A stretch of DNA of 12,224 nt, taken from the NCBI GenBank assembly GCA_007280825.1, contig QYQI01000044.1, positions 1 to 12,224 of the forward strand. Reading direction: 5' to 3'. Under the pieces are notes generated by a model, which worked only from the letters and a program-made list of their open reading frames with translations, was not told the origin of the DNA and did no database searches. Position numbers and translations under genes: made by a program. The DNA comes from Ignavibacteriales bacterium. Its GTDB lineage: Bacteria; Bacteroidota; Ignavibacteria; Ignavibacteriales; Melioribacteraceae. Every line of letters begins with the position of its first letter. Position 1 is the stretch's first letter. This document shows positions 1-6,568 of the stretch, piece after piece.

Positions 1-2
1 CT

Positions 3-62
3 GTAAAAGAATTAGTTGATGCAAAGATCGAATACAGATACAAATCGGAAAAAGATAAATAA
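3..62 (+). CDS. C-terminal end of an unidentified gene (partial, cut by window start)
   Basis: An open frame enters from the left edge and ends with TAA at 60-62. It encodes 19 residues ending in a lysine-rich tail (EKDK), and a hairpin terminator follows closely, which supports it as a true gene end. The short stretch KELVDAKIEYRY loosely recalls the C-terminus of the RNA polymerase omega subunit of Bacteroidetes-type bacteria. That is only a guess from a few residues, and I do not assign a function. The other two plus frames are closed by stops within this stretch. Confidence 0.55.
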   Translation, partial: VKELVDAKIEYRYKSEKDK

Positions 63-83
63 ATATTTAGCTTTTCTTTTAAT

Positions 84-122
84 GAAGCGGAAATCAGCAA
101 ATGATCTCCGCTTTTCTTTTTT
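84..122 (+). terminator. Rho-independent terminator after the upstream partial gene
   Basis: Arms AAGCGGA (85-91) and TCCGCTT (107-113) pair perfectly. After one A-C mismatch the stem continues with four more pairs (93-96 with 102-105) around a five-base loop. The 3' arm runs into a T-rich tract (112-122, interrupted by one C). The T tract lies only on the plus-strand side, so termination should be for the upstream gene, separating it from the UDG-dnaB operon. The sequence GCTTTTCTTTT occurs both before (70-80) and at the end (110-120) of the hairpin. Confidence 0.85.
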
Positions 123-196
123 GTGCTAAAGTTAGTGCTAAATTTTCAGTAAAGATTTTGTTAATTTCCTACTGCCAATCGTGTTAAGTCCTTAAT

Positions 197-200
197 AGGA
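197..200 (+). promoter_or_regulatory. Ribosome binding site deciding the UDG start
   Basis: AGGA at 197-200 lies seven bases before the ATG at 208 but only one base before the in-frame TTG at 202. The spacing favours ATG 208 as the true start and shortens the protein by two residues relative to the longest frame. Confidence 0.65.
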
Positions 201-207
201 TTTGAAA

Positions 208-954
208 ATGATAGAAAAAAAATTATTGATAGAAGCAATTAAAGACCAGCAGGAAATCTTTGGCGATTTATTGTTTGAAAAAGTGGATACTTCAATTGAG
301 GAGTCAATGAAGAAAAAAAATACTGTTGTTAAAGAAATCTCAGAGAGCAAAATATCTGTTGCAGTGAATCTCTTTCTTGAAGATTTCCAAAAAGCAGAAT
401 CGCTGGAGGAGTTGAACTCTAAAATTTGTAATTGCCAGAATTGTGCACTCGGAAAAACCAGAACAAAATTTGTCTTTGGAGTCGGTAATCCTAATGCAGA
501 TGCAATGCTTATCGGTGAAGCTCCGGGACGTGATGAGGATTTGCAAGGTGAACCTTTTGTTGGACGGGCTGGTAAATTATTGAATGATATATTGAAGGCA
601 GTAAACTTTAAGAGAGAAGATGTTTACATTGCCAATATATTAAAATGCCGTCCGCCGAATAACCGCGATCCGCTTCCACTGGAAATGGAAACTTGTATTC
701 CATATCTTCATAAGCAAATAGATTTGATACAACCGAAAATTATTTTATGTCTTGGCAGAGTTGCAGCAAACGGATTGCTTGATAAAAAACTTTCATTGGG
801 ACAGTTACGTGAAAGTAATTATGAATTTAATGGAATAAAAGTAATGGCAACATATCATCCCGCGGCGCTTTTAAGAAATCCTAATTGGAAACGCGGCTGT
901 TGGGAAGATGTACAAAAATTTAAAAAACTGTATGATGAATTAACGGCAAAATAA
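208..954 (+). CDS. Family-4 uracil-DNA glycosylase (iron-sulfur type)
   Basis: 248 residues. It removes uracil from DNA by cleaving the N-glycosidic bond, the first step of base-excision repair. Seen: the family-4 motif GEAPGRDED (about 103-111) followed by GEPFVGRAG; a CxxC pair (C76, C79), C147 (in KCRPPNNRDP) and C163, sixteen residues apart, fitting the four [4Fe-4S] ligands of this family; and a late HPAALLRNP motif with H217 that contributes to the active site. The first ~70 residues are a charged, lysine/glutamate-rich extension absent from the compact (~200 residue) thermophile enzymes. The start is set by AGGA at 197-200. The gene opens an operon: its TAA is followed after one base by the dnaB ATG. 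Older annotation may call it a phage SPO1 DNA polymerase-related protein. Family assignment is secure. Confidence 0.95.
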   Translation: MIEKKLLIEAIKDQQEIFGDLLFEKVDTSIEESMKKKNTVVKEISESKISVAVNLFLEDFQKAESLEELNSKICNCQNCALGKTRTKFVFGVGNPNADAMLIGEAPGRDEDLQGEPFVGRAGKLLNDILKAVNFKREDVYIANILKCRPPNNRDPLPLEMETCIPYLHKQIDLIQPKIILCLGRVAANGLLDKKLSLGQLRESNYEFNGIKVMATYHPAALLRNPNWKRGCWEDVQKFKKLYDELTAK

Positions 955-955
955 A

Positions 956-2434
956 ATGGCAAAGCGAACGACTAACCGCAAAAGCGGTAAACGAAGTATT
1001 GATATTGAAAAATTAATAGCATCGGCTAATCAACCACCATCTGCAACCGAAGTTGAGATGGCGGTACTTGGTGCAATGTTAATTGATGAAGATGCAGTTC
1101 CTAAAGCAATCGAAATTCTAAAACCGGAATCTTTTTTCGATAAAAGAAATAGGATTGTATTTGAGTCAATGGCTTCTTTGTATGAAGCTAACGAACCGAT
1201 AGACACTGTTTCTGTTTATGAAGAATTGAAAAAATCCAGTAAGACAGATGAAGCAGGCGGCGCAGCGTATATCAGCAAATTATCTCAAGATATTTCTTCT
1301 GCTGCAAATATAGATTATCACGCGCGTGTTGTTATGGAAAAATGGATTCTCCGCCAATTGATTTCTTCATCCATGGAAATTGCCAGTTCTGCTTATGCAG
1401 GTAATGAAGATGTTTTCGATCTGCTTGATGCTGCTGAAACAAAGATCTTTCAAATTTCCGAAAAGGGAATTAAAGAATCTTTCAAGTCAATGGATAAAGC
1501 AGTTAAAGAAGCGCTTGAATTGATCGAAGCAATTCACTCAAAAAATATTTCAACCTTTTCGGTCCCTTCGGGATTTTTTGAATTAGATGATCTGCTCGGC
1601 GGATTTCAAAAATCCGATTTGATTATAGTTGCATCCCGTCCTTCTATGGGTAAAACGGCATTCGCTATGTCTGCCGCACGCAATGCCGCTATAGATCATA
1701 ACGTACCTGTAGGAGTATTCAGTTTAGAAATGGCTACTATTCAATTAGCTACAAGATTAATTTCTGCTGAAGCTCGCATCAATGCACATAACGTACGAAC
1801 AGGAAAGTTTAAAGCAGAAGAGGGAGCAAAGATCAGCCGAACTGTGCACAAACTTAGTAAAGCACCGATTTATATTGATGATACTCCTGCTATTTCAATT
1901 CTTGAACTCCGAGCAAAAGCAAGAAGACTTAAGAATGAGAAAAAAATAGGATTGATAATTATTGATTACTTACAGCTTCTTAGTTCTACCGTTCATATGG
2001 AAAGTCGTGAACGTGAAATTTCAACAATATCTCGTTCGTTAAAATCTCTTGCTAAGGAATTGAATATTCCGGTTATCGCACTTTCTCAATTAAACCGTCA
2101 GTTGGAATCACGCTCGGATAAAAAGCCGATGCTTTCGGATTTACGCGAGTCCGGTTCGATCGAGCAGGATGCAGATGTTGTATTGTTCTTATACCGTCCT
2201 GAGGTTTATGGTATAACTCAATATTCTTACGGTGAAATGAACGGCGAATCAACCGAAGGTATTGCCGAAGTAATTGTTGGTAAACAAAGAAACGGTCCTA
2301 TTGGTGAAGTTAAATTACGTTTCATAAAAGATTATGCAAAATTTGAAAATCTTGATCGGTTCAGACAGCAACAAATACCAGCCGGCGCAGAACAAGCGGC
2401 TATTGCTCAAGGTGCAGAGGACTTTCCGATATGA
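956..2434 (+). CDS. dnaB: Replicative DNA helicase DnaB
   Basis: 492 residues, a normal length. The hexameric, ATP-driven 5'-3' helicase unwinds DNA at the replication fork and recruits primase. The N-terminal DnaB domain covers about 28-130, followed by a linker and the RecA-like C-terminal motor (about 200-470). Visible motifs: Walker A SRPSMGKT (227-234), catalytic glutamate E257 in FSLEM, Walker B LIIIDYLQLL (about 333-342), SQLNRQLESR (377-386) and the arginine-finger region DLRESGSIEQDADV (395-408). A basic N-terminus (KRTTNRKSGKR) precedes the domain, and a Gln/Ala-rich tail (about 470-490) follows the last conserved strand. No intein interrupts the motifs, although DnaB is a common intein site. 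The gene lies one base after the UDG stop, and its own stop overlaps the next start (ATGA), so co-transcription and translational coupling are likely. There is no strong Shine-Dalgarno before it, consistent with coupling. Confidence 0.98.
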   Translation: MAKRTTNRKSGKRSIDIEKLIASANQPPSATEVEMAVLGAMLIDEDAVPKAIEILKPESFFDKRNRIVFESMASLYEANEPIDTVSVYEELKKSSKTDEAGGAAYISKLSQDISSAANIDYHARVVMEKWILRQLISSSMEIASSAYAGNEDVFDLLDAAETKIFQISEKGIKESFKSMDKAVKEALELIEAIHSKNISTFSVPSGFFELDDLLGGFQKSDLIIVASRPSMGKTAFAMSAARNAAIDHNVPVGVFSLEMATIQLATRLISAEARINAHNVRTGKFKAEEGAKISRTVHKLSKAPIYIDDTPAISILELRAKARRLKNEKKIGLIIIDYLQLLSSTVHMESREREISTISRSLKSLAKELNIPVIALSQLNRQLESRSDKKPMLSDLRESGSIEQDADVVLFLYRPEVYGITQYSYGEMNGESTEGIAEVIVGKQRNGPIGEVKLRFIKDYAKFENLDRFRQQQIPAGAEQAAIAQGAEDFPI

Positions 2435-3279
2435 CAAAGTTTTTGCCGTTTCTTTTTCTTCTCATCGTAGTGTGTCATTCTAACGCACAGACTATTTACA
2501 CACAAGCTGATGTTGATGTTTGCAATTCAAAATTTCAATTCTCTTCTGAAAAAAACCTTTCTTCATTACCGGTCAATGAAATAATTATCGAGATCGGAAA
2601 AAGTTTTCTTGGAACGGACTACGCAGCCAACACTCTTGAAAAAGGCGATAAGGAAAATCTTGTTATTAATCTTACAAGATTAGATTGCTACACCTTTCTA
2701 GAAACTTCGCTAGTATTTGCACGATGCATCAAAAAAGGGAAGACTTCGTTTGAAGATTATCAAACAGAATTAACCAACATTCGATACCGGGATGGAAAGT
2801 TGAAGGAATATCCATCTCGATTGCATTACTTTTCCGATTGGATCTATGATATGGACGATCGTGATATAGGTAAAGACATCACAAAAGAAATCGGTGGTAA
2901 ACGTTATGTAAAGAAAATAAATTTCATGAGCACTCATGTTGATTCTTATAGACAGTTGAAAGAAAATCCAAAGTTTGTAAAAGAGATTTCAAATATTGAA
3001 AGGCAGATCAGCACTCGAAAATATTTTTTCATTCCGCAAGAAGAGATTGCTTCCATTGAAAATAAAATTCAGAGCGGAGATATTATCGGAATTACAACCA
3101 ACGTTGAAGGACTCGACATTGCGCATACGGGAATTGCAATCCGTATGGATGACGGACGAATCCATTTAATGCACGCACCGAATGTTGGGTATAAAGTTCA
3201 AATCACAGAAAAGCCGCTTGCAGATTATATCAAAGGAAATAAGAAACAAACGGGTGTGATTGTTTTAAGACCGAATTAA
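2431..3279 (+). CDS. Secreted DUF1460 protein (N-acetylmuramoyl-L-alanine amidase-like, NlpC/P60-type fold)
   Basis: 282 residues. The N-terminus is a signal peptide: one lysine, a hydrophobic run (FLPFLFLLIVV) and a likely signal-peptidase-I site after SNAQ (residue 20), so the protein should act in the periplasm or outside. The remainder resembles the DUF1460 family, whose members have a cysteine-peptidase-like NlpC/P60 fold. The likely catalytic Cys86 lies in LDCYTFLETS and His232 in DIAHTGIAIR, with YRDGK...YPSRLHYFSDWIYD (about 118-140) as a family-typical middle block and HLMHAP (245-250) near the end. By family analogy it may cleave peptidoglycan peptide or amide bonds, but the substrate is not shown by sequence. 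Its ATG overlaps the dnaB stop by four bases, an unexpected partner. The block ends here, facing nfo on the other strand. Confidence 0.85.
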   Translation: MTKFLPFLFLLIVVCHSNAQTIYTQADVDVCNSKFQFSSEKNLSSLPVNEIIIEIGKSFLGTDYAANTLEKGDKENLVINLTRLDCYTFLETSLVFARCIKKGKTSFEDYQTELTNIRYRDGKLKEYPSRLHYFSDWIYDMDDRDIGKDITKEIGGKRYVKKINFMSTHVDSYRQLKENPKFVKEISNIERQISTRKYFFIPQEEIASIENKIQSGDIIGITTNVEGLDIAHTGIAIRMDDGRIHLMHAPNVGYKVQITEKPLADYIKGNKKQTGVIVLRPN

Positions 3280-3288
3280 GATTTATAT

Positions 3289-3323
3289 AATTCTCAATTC
3301 TACATTCGCAATTCTCAATTATT
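3289..3323. repeat. Degenerate 7-bp tandem repeat (about five units)
   Basis: Between the convergent DUF1460 and nfo genes, five consecutive heptamers fit the consensus AATTCTC: units at 3289, 3296, 3303, 3310 and 3317. The first and fourth match it exactly, the second differs at one base, and the third and last are more diverged. The last unit covers the nfo stop codon (3319-3321). As a result the 11-mer AATTCTCAATT appears twice, 21 bp apart. No strong hairpin terminator is seen in this 39-bp gap. Confidence 0.7.
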
Positions 3324-4173
3324 TTTTCACCAAGCTTAACAGCACTTTAATGTTTTCCAAATCTTCTTTCTGATCTTTCTCTTTTGGTGTTTCTAAAACT
3401 TTCGGCACCTTCTCAATTTTTTTATCGTTCATAATATTTGTAAAACCTTCCTTGCCGATAAATCCTTTCCCTATATGCTCATGGCGATCAACCCTACTCC
3501 CCAAATCTTTTTTGCTGTCATTCATATGAATGCACTGCAAACGGTCTAAACCGATAATATCATCAAACTCTTTAATCACTTTCTTGTATTCTTTTGGATC
3601 TTTTAAGTTATAACCAGCAGCAAAAATATGACATGTATCAATGCAGACAGTCATCCGATCTTTCTCATCAACCAGATCAATTATTTTTCTAAGCTGTTCA
3701 AATTTATATCCGAGAGCAGTTCCTTGTCCTGCAGTAGCTTCAAGCATACTTTTGGTTTTGTACCCATTGGTTTTTTCGTGAGCATAGTTAAGAGATTCGG
3801 CGATGATCTTGATTCCCTCATCTTCACCTTGTCCGGTATGAGCACCGGGATGAAAATTTAATTGAGGAATTCCAAGCTGTTCACATCTTTCTAATTCCTT
3901 GATAAATGATGTACGGGATTTTTGCAGACTCTCCGGATCTTTTGCACAGAGATTTATCAAGTAAGAATCGTGAGAGACTACAAATTTTACGATTGATTGA
4001 CTTAATTTATTTTTGAAATCAGTTATTTCTTTTTCGTTTAGATCTCTAGCGAAATATTGATTATTATTTTTTGTGAAGATTTGAATTGCGGTAAAGCCAA
4101 GCTTTTCCGCAGTATCTATTGCAGAAGCCGGTCCGCCCGAAACAAATGTATGTGCACCGAGTAAATGTTTCAT
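3319..4173 (-). CDS. nfo: Endonuclease IV (AP endonuclease)
   Basis: 284 residues, the usual bacterial length. It cuts the DNA backbone 5' to abasic sites and trims blocked 3' ends in base-excision repair, using a three-zinc TIM-barrel active site. All nine expected metal ligands are present at nearly the same positions as in the E. coli enzyme: H68, H108 (NFHPGAH), E145 (MLEATAGQG), D179 and H182 (CIDTCHIFAAGY), H216 (CIHMNDSK), D229 and H231 (RVDRHEHIGKG) and E261 (VLETPKE). The start ATG is preceded by AAGAGGAATAA, a good ribosome binding site. It lies 14 bases after gatB on the same strand and is probably co-transcribed with it. It would process the abasic sites made by the UDG encoded at 208-954. 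Confidence 0.98.
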   Translation of the reverse strand: MKHLLGAHTFVSGGPASAIDTAEKLGFTAIQIFTKNNNQYFARDLNEKEITDFKNKLSQSIVKFVVSHDSYLINLCAKDPESLQKSRTSFIKELERCEQLGIPQLNFHPGAHTGQGEDEGIKIIAESLNYAHEKTNGYKTKSMLEATAGQGTALGYKFEQLRKIIDLVDEKDRMTVCIDTCHIFAAGYNLKDPKEYKKVIKEFDDIIGLDRLQCIHMNDSKKDLGSRVDRHEHIGKGFIGKEGFTNIMNDKKIEKVPKVLETPKEKDQKEDLENIKVLLSLVKK

Positions 4174-4187
4174 TTATTCCTCTTTTC

Positions 4188-5639
4188 TTAATCATGCTCA
4201 TGTGCATGAAATAATTTTGTTTTTAGCAATTCATTAACAATTTGCGGATTTGCTTTTCCTTTTGTCTCCTTCATGATCTGTCCGATAAAAAATCCGATTA
4301 CTTTTTCTTTACCGTCCAGGTATTCTTTTACTTGAGATTGATTTGATGATAGGATCCGATCTATTACACTTTCTATTTCTTTTATGTCGGTTATCTGAAC
4401 AAGGTTTTTTTCTTTTATGATTTCTTGCGGATCTTTTTTTGTTTTCAGCATTTCCGGAAAAATATCTTTGGCTATTTTACCATTGATAACATTTTCATTT
4501 ATTAATTTTATCAAATTGCCAAGTTTCCCAGGTGTAACAGGAAATTCTTTTATCGAAATCTTTTCATCATTCATAACTTTCAAAACTTCAGTCATTACCC
4601 AGTTGCTTGCTGACTTATAATCACTCGTAACTTTCAAAACCTTTTCATAATAATCGGCAAGCTCGCGTGAAGAAGTTAAAATCTCCGCATCATACTTCGG
4701 CAATGAATATTTAGAAATGAAACGGTCTCTTCTTCTTTCTGGAAGTTCAGGCATAGATGATGCAATTTCACTTTTCCACTTTGCGTCAACAACAACCGGC
4801 ATAAGATCAGGATCGGGGAAGTAGCGGTAATCGTGAGCTTCTTCTTTACTACGCATCGGTTTTATTTCGTTTAAGTCGGCATCCCAAAGAAGTGTTTGCT
4901 GAATAATCTTTCCACCATCTTCAAGAATATCAATTTGTCTTTCGATCTCGTAATCAATTGCTTTTTCAACATTACGGAACGAATTCATATTCTTTACTTC
5001 AGTTTTAGTTCCTAGTATTTCTTCACCTTTCAAACGGATAGAAACATTTGCATCACAGCGTAAAGATCCTTCTTCCATATTGCCGTCGCAAATCCCTAGA
5101 TAAGTAACGATCTGTTTTAGTTTTGTTAAATAGAGATAAGCTTCTTCGGCAGTGCGCATATCCGGTTCGCTTACAATTTCCATTAACGGTGTGCCGCACC
5201 TGTTTACATCAATTAGTGTGGAATCACCTTGATCGTGAATTGATTTTCCGGCATCTTCTTCCATGTGGATTCTTGTTATACCAATATTTTTCTTCGAACC
5301 GTCCTTCGACTCAATAGAAATATTCCCATGTTCGCAAATCGGTTTTTCATATTGTGAGATTTGATATCCTTTCGGCAGATCGGGATAGAAATAATTTTTA
5401 CGTGCAAAAATAGATCGTTCATTTATCACGCAATTTGTGGCAAGTCCCATCAGTACGGTAAACTCGACAACTTTTTTGTTCATTACCGGAAGTACACCGG
5501 GATGACCAAGACAAACAGGACAAACATTTGTATTTGGCGGAACACCAAATTTGGTAGAACATCCGCAGAATATTTTTGTGTCTGTTAAAAGCTGAGCATG
5601 AACTTCAAGACCAATTACTGCTTCGTATTTTGGATTCAT
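4188..5639 (-). CDS. gatB: Asp-tRNA(Asn)/Glu-tRNA(Gln) amidotransferase subunit B
   Basis: 483 residues from the ATG at 5639 (normal for GatB). GatB is the tRNA-binding, kinase-like subunit of GatCAB, which converts misacylated Glu-tRNA(Gln) or Asp-tRNA(Asn) to the correct aminoacyl-tRNA. Seen: N-terminal YEAVIGLEVHAQLLTDTKIFC; four zinc-site cysteines C25, C27, C40 and C43; YFYPDLPKGYQISQ; HMEEDAGK; VNRCGTPLMEIVSEPD; GSLRCDANVS; and a C-terminal helical YqeY-like tail domain (about 330-480). The frame stays open upstream to a TTG at 5684, but the extra 15 residues are hydrophobic and unconserved, so ATG 5639 is preferred even though no clear Shine-Dalgarno precedes it. The last residues (HAHEHD) are histidine-rich, a small oddity. 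GatA and GatC are not in the window. nfo follows after 14 bases. Confidence 0.98.
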   Translation of the reverse strand: MNPKYEAVIGLEVHAQLLTDTKIFCGCSTKFGVPPNTNVCPVCLGHPGVLPVMNKKVVEFTVLMGLATNCVINERSIFARKNYFYPDLPKGYQISQYEKPICEHGNISIESKDGSKKNIGITRIHMEEDAGKSIHDQGDSTLIDVNRCGTPLMEIVSEPDMRTAEEAYLYLTKLKQIVTYLGICDGNMEEGSLRCDANVSIRLKGEEILGTKTEVKNMNSFRNVEKAIDYEIERQIDILEDGGKIIQQTLLWDADLNEIKPMRSKEEAHDYRYFPDPDLMPVVVDAKWKSEIASSMPELPERRRDRFISKYSLPKYDAEILTSSRELADYYEKVLKVTSDYKSASNWVMTEVLKVMNDEKISIKEFPVTPGKLGNLIKLINENVINGKIAKDIFPEMLKTKKDPQEIIKEKNLVQITDIKEIESVIDRILSSNQSQVKEYLDGKEKVIGFFIGQIMKETKGKANPQIVNELLKTKLFHAHEHD

Positions 5640-5762
5640 AATAGTTAAGATCGAATTTACAATGGTGAATATAATTATTTTCAAACTGTTGGTTAGTATT
5701 TTACTTTCAAAAAATTATTCTTCATATTGAAATAGAATTATTGAATCACTTCTTGAGGTAGT
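5640..5762. promoter_or_regulatory. Divergent promoter region between gatB and bshB1
   Basis: This 123-bp AT-rich spacer separates two divergent coding blocks, so it should hold a promoter for each. On the plus strand TAGAAT (5733-5738) resembles a -10 box, but no good -35 sits at 16-18 bp. On the minus strand TTGAAA with 17-bp spacing to TGTAAA is a weak match before gatB. Neither is convincing alone. GAGG (5755-5758) is the bshB1 ribosome binding site. Confidence 0.4.
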
Positions 5763-6494
5763 ATGATTCTTGATGTTTTGATTTTTGCCGCTCATCCCGA
5801 TGATGCCGAACTTTCTATGGGAGGTACAATTGCAAAATTAGCCTCCGCCGGTTTGAAGGTCGGTATTATAGATTTGAGTAAAGGGGAATTAGGTACGCGC
5901 GGCTCAGCCGAAATAAGAAAAAAAGAAGCTCATGATGCTGGTGAAATATTAAAAATTGCTTTGAGAGAAAATCTTGAGTTAAAAGACGGAAGTTTGAAAT
6001 TCAATGATGAATATTTGAAAAAAATTATTTTGCGTATCCGTAAGTATCAGCCAAAAATTATTTTTGCACCGTATTTTAACGACAGACATCCCGATCATAT
6101 CGGTACATCTCAATTAGTAAAAGAAGCAATGTTCTTTTCCGGACTTGCTAAAATAAATACTGAAGACAATGAAAGAATTCAAACACCGTTCCGCCCTCAA
6201 AAACTTTTTTATTATATGCAGACATATGAGTTCAAACCGGCGTTTATTATTGATATATCAAATTACTTCGAAACAAAAATGAAAGCAGTAAAATCATACA
6301 ACACACAATTTCATAATCCGGAAAGTAAAGAAGCGGAAACTTTTATTAGTCAGCCGATCTTTCTGAAATATCTTGAAGCACGAGCAGTTAGTTATGGTTT
6401 TAAGATCGGTAAAGAATATGGCGAAGCATTCTACTGTGAAGAAGAAATTGAGTTTGATCTTGTTGGATTATTAAAACCAAACGAAAAAAAATAA
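5763..6494 (+). CDS. bshB1: Bacillithiol biosynthesis deacetylase BshB1 (PIG-L/LmbE family)
   Basis: 243 residues. BshB1 removes the acetyl group from GlcNAc-malate to give GlcN-malate, the second step of bacillithiol (low-molecular-weight thiol) synthesis in the cytoplasm. Seen: the PIG-L motif AAHPDDAE (9-16) supplying zinc ligands H11 and D14 and catalytic D13; the third zinc ligand H112 in RHPDHIGTS (108-116); GELGTRGS (41-48), typical of the BshB subgroup; and FKPAFIIDIS with KMKAVKSYNTQF in the C-terminal half, also subgroup-typical. GAGG at 5755-5758 precedes the ATG by four bases. BshA and BshC are not present. It leads a plus-strand block with a dicarboxylate-type transporter 71 bp downstream. 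A less specific PIG-L deacetylase acting on another sugar remains possible, but the match over the full length favours BshB1. Confidence 0.92.
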   Translation: MILDVLIFAAHPDDAELSMGGTIAKLASAGLKVGIIDLSKGELGTRGSAEIRKKEAHDAGEILKIALRENLELKDGSLKFNDEYLKKIILRIRKYQPKIIFAPYFNDRHPDHIGTSQLVKEAMFFSGLAKINTEDNERIQTPFRPQKLFYYMQTYEFKPAFIIDISNYFETKMKAVKSYNTQFHNPESKEAETFISQPIFLKYLEARAVSYGFKIGKEYGEAFYCEEEIEFDLVGLLKPNEKK

Positions 6495-6568
6495 TTCTGT
6501 GCAATTTATTGTTCGAATTACTTTATAAATCCAAATAATAGAATATGAATTAGAACAGAGAGGAAGTG

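Noticed and set aside
122..142. CIRCE/HrcA operator.
   Set aside because: Only the GTGCTAA half is present, in direct rather than inverted orientation, and the genes are not chaperones.
956..2434. Possible intein in DnaB, a frequent insertion site.
   Set aside because: The motor domain runs from Walker A through the arginine-finger region without insertion, and the length is normal.
2431..2500. Lipoprotein signal for the DUF1460 protein because of Cys15 in the leader.
   Set aside because: The residues before the cysteine (IVV) do not fit a lipobox, which needs Gly, Ala or Ser at -1. A signal-peptidase-I site after SNAQ fits better.
5640..5684. Longer GatB start at TTG 5684.
   Set aside because: The added 15 residues are hydrophobic and not part of the family, and the ATG at 5639 gives the standard MNPKYEAVIGLEVH start.
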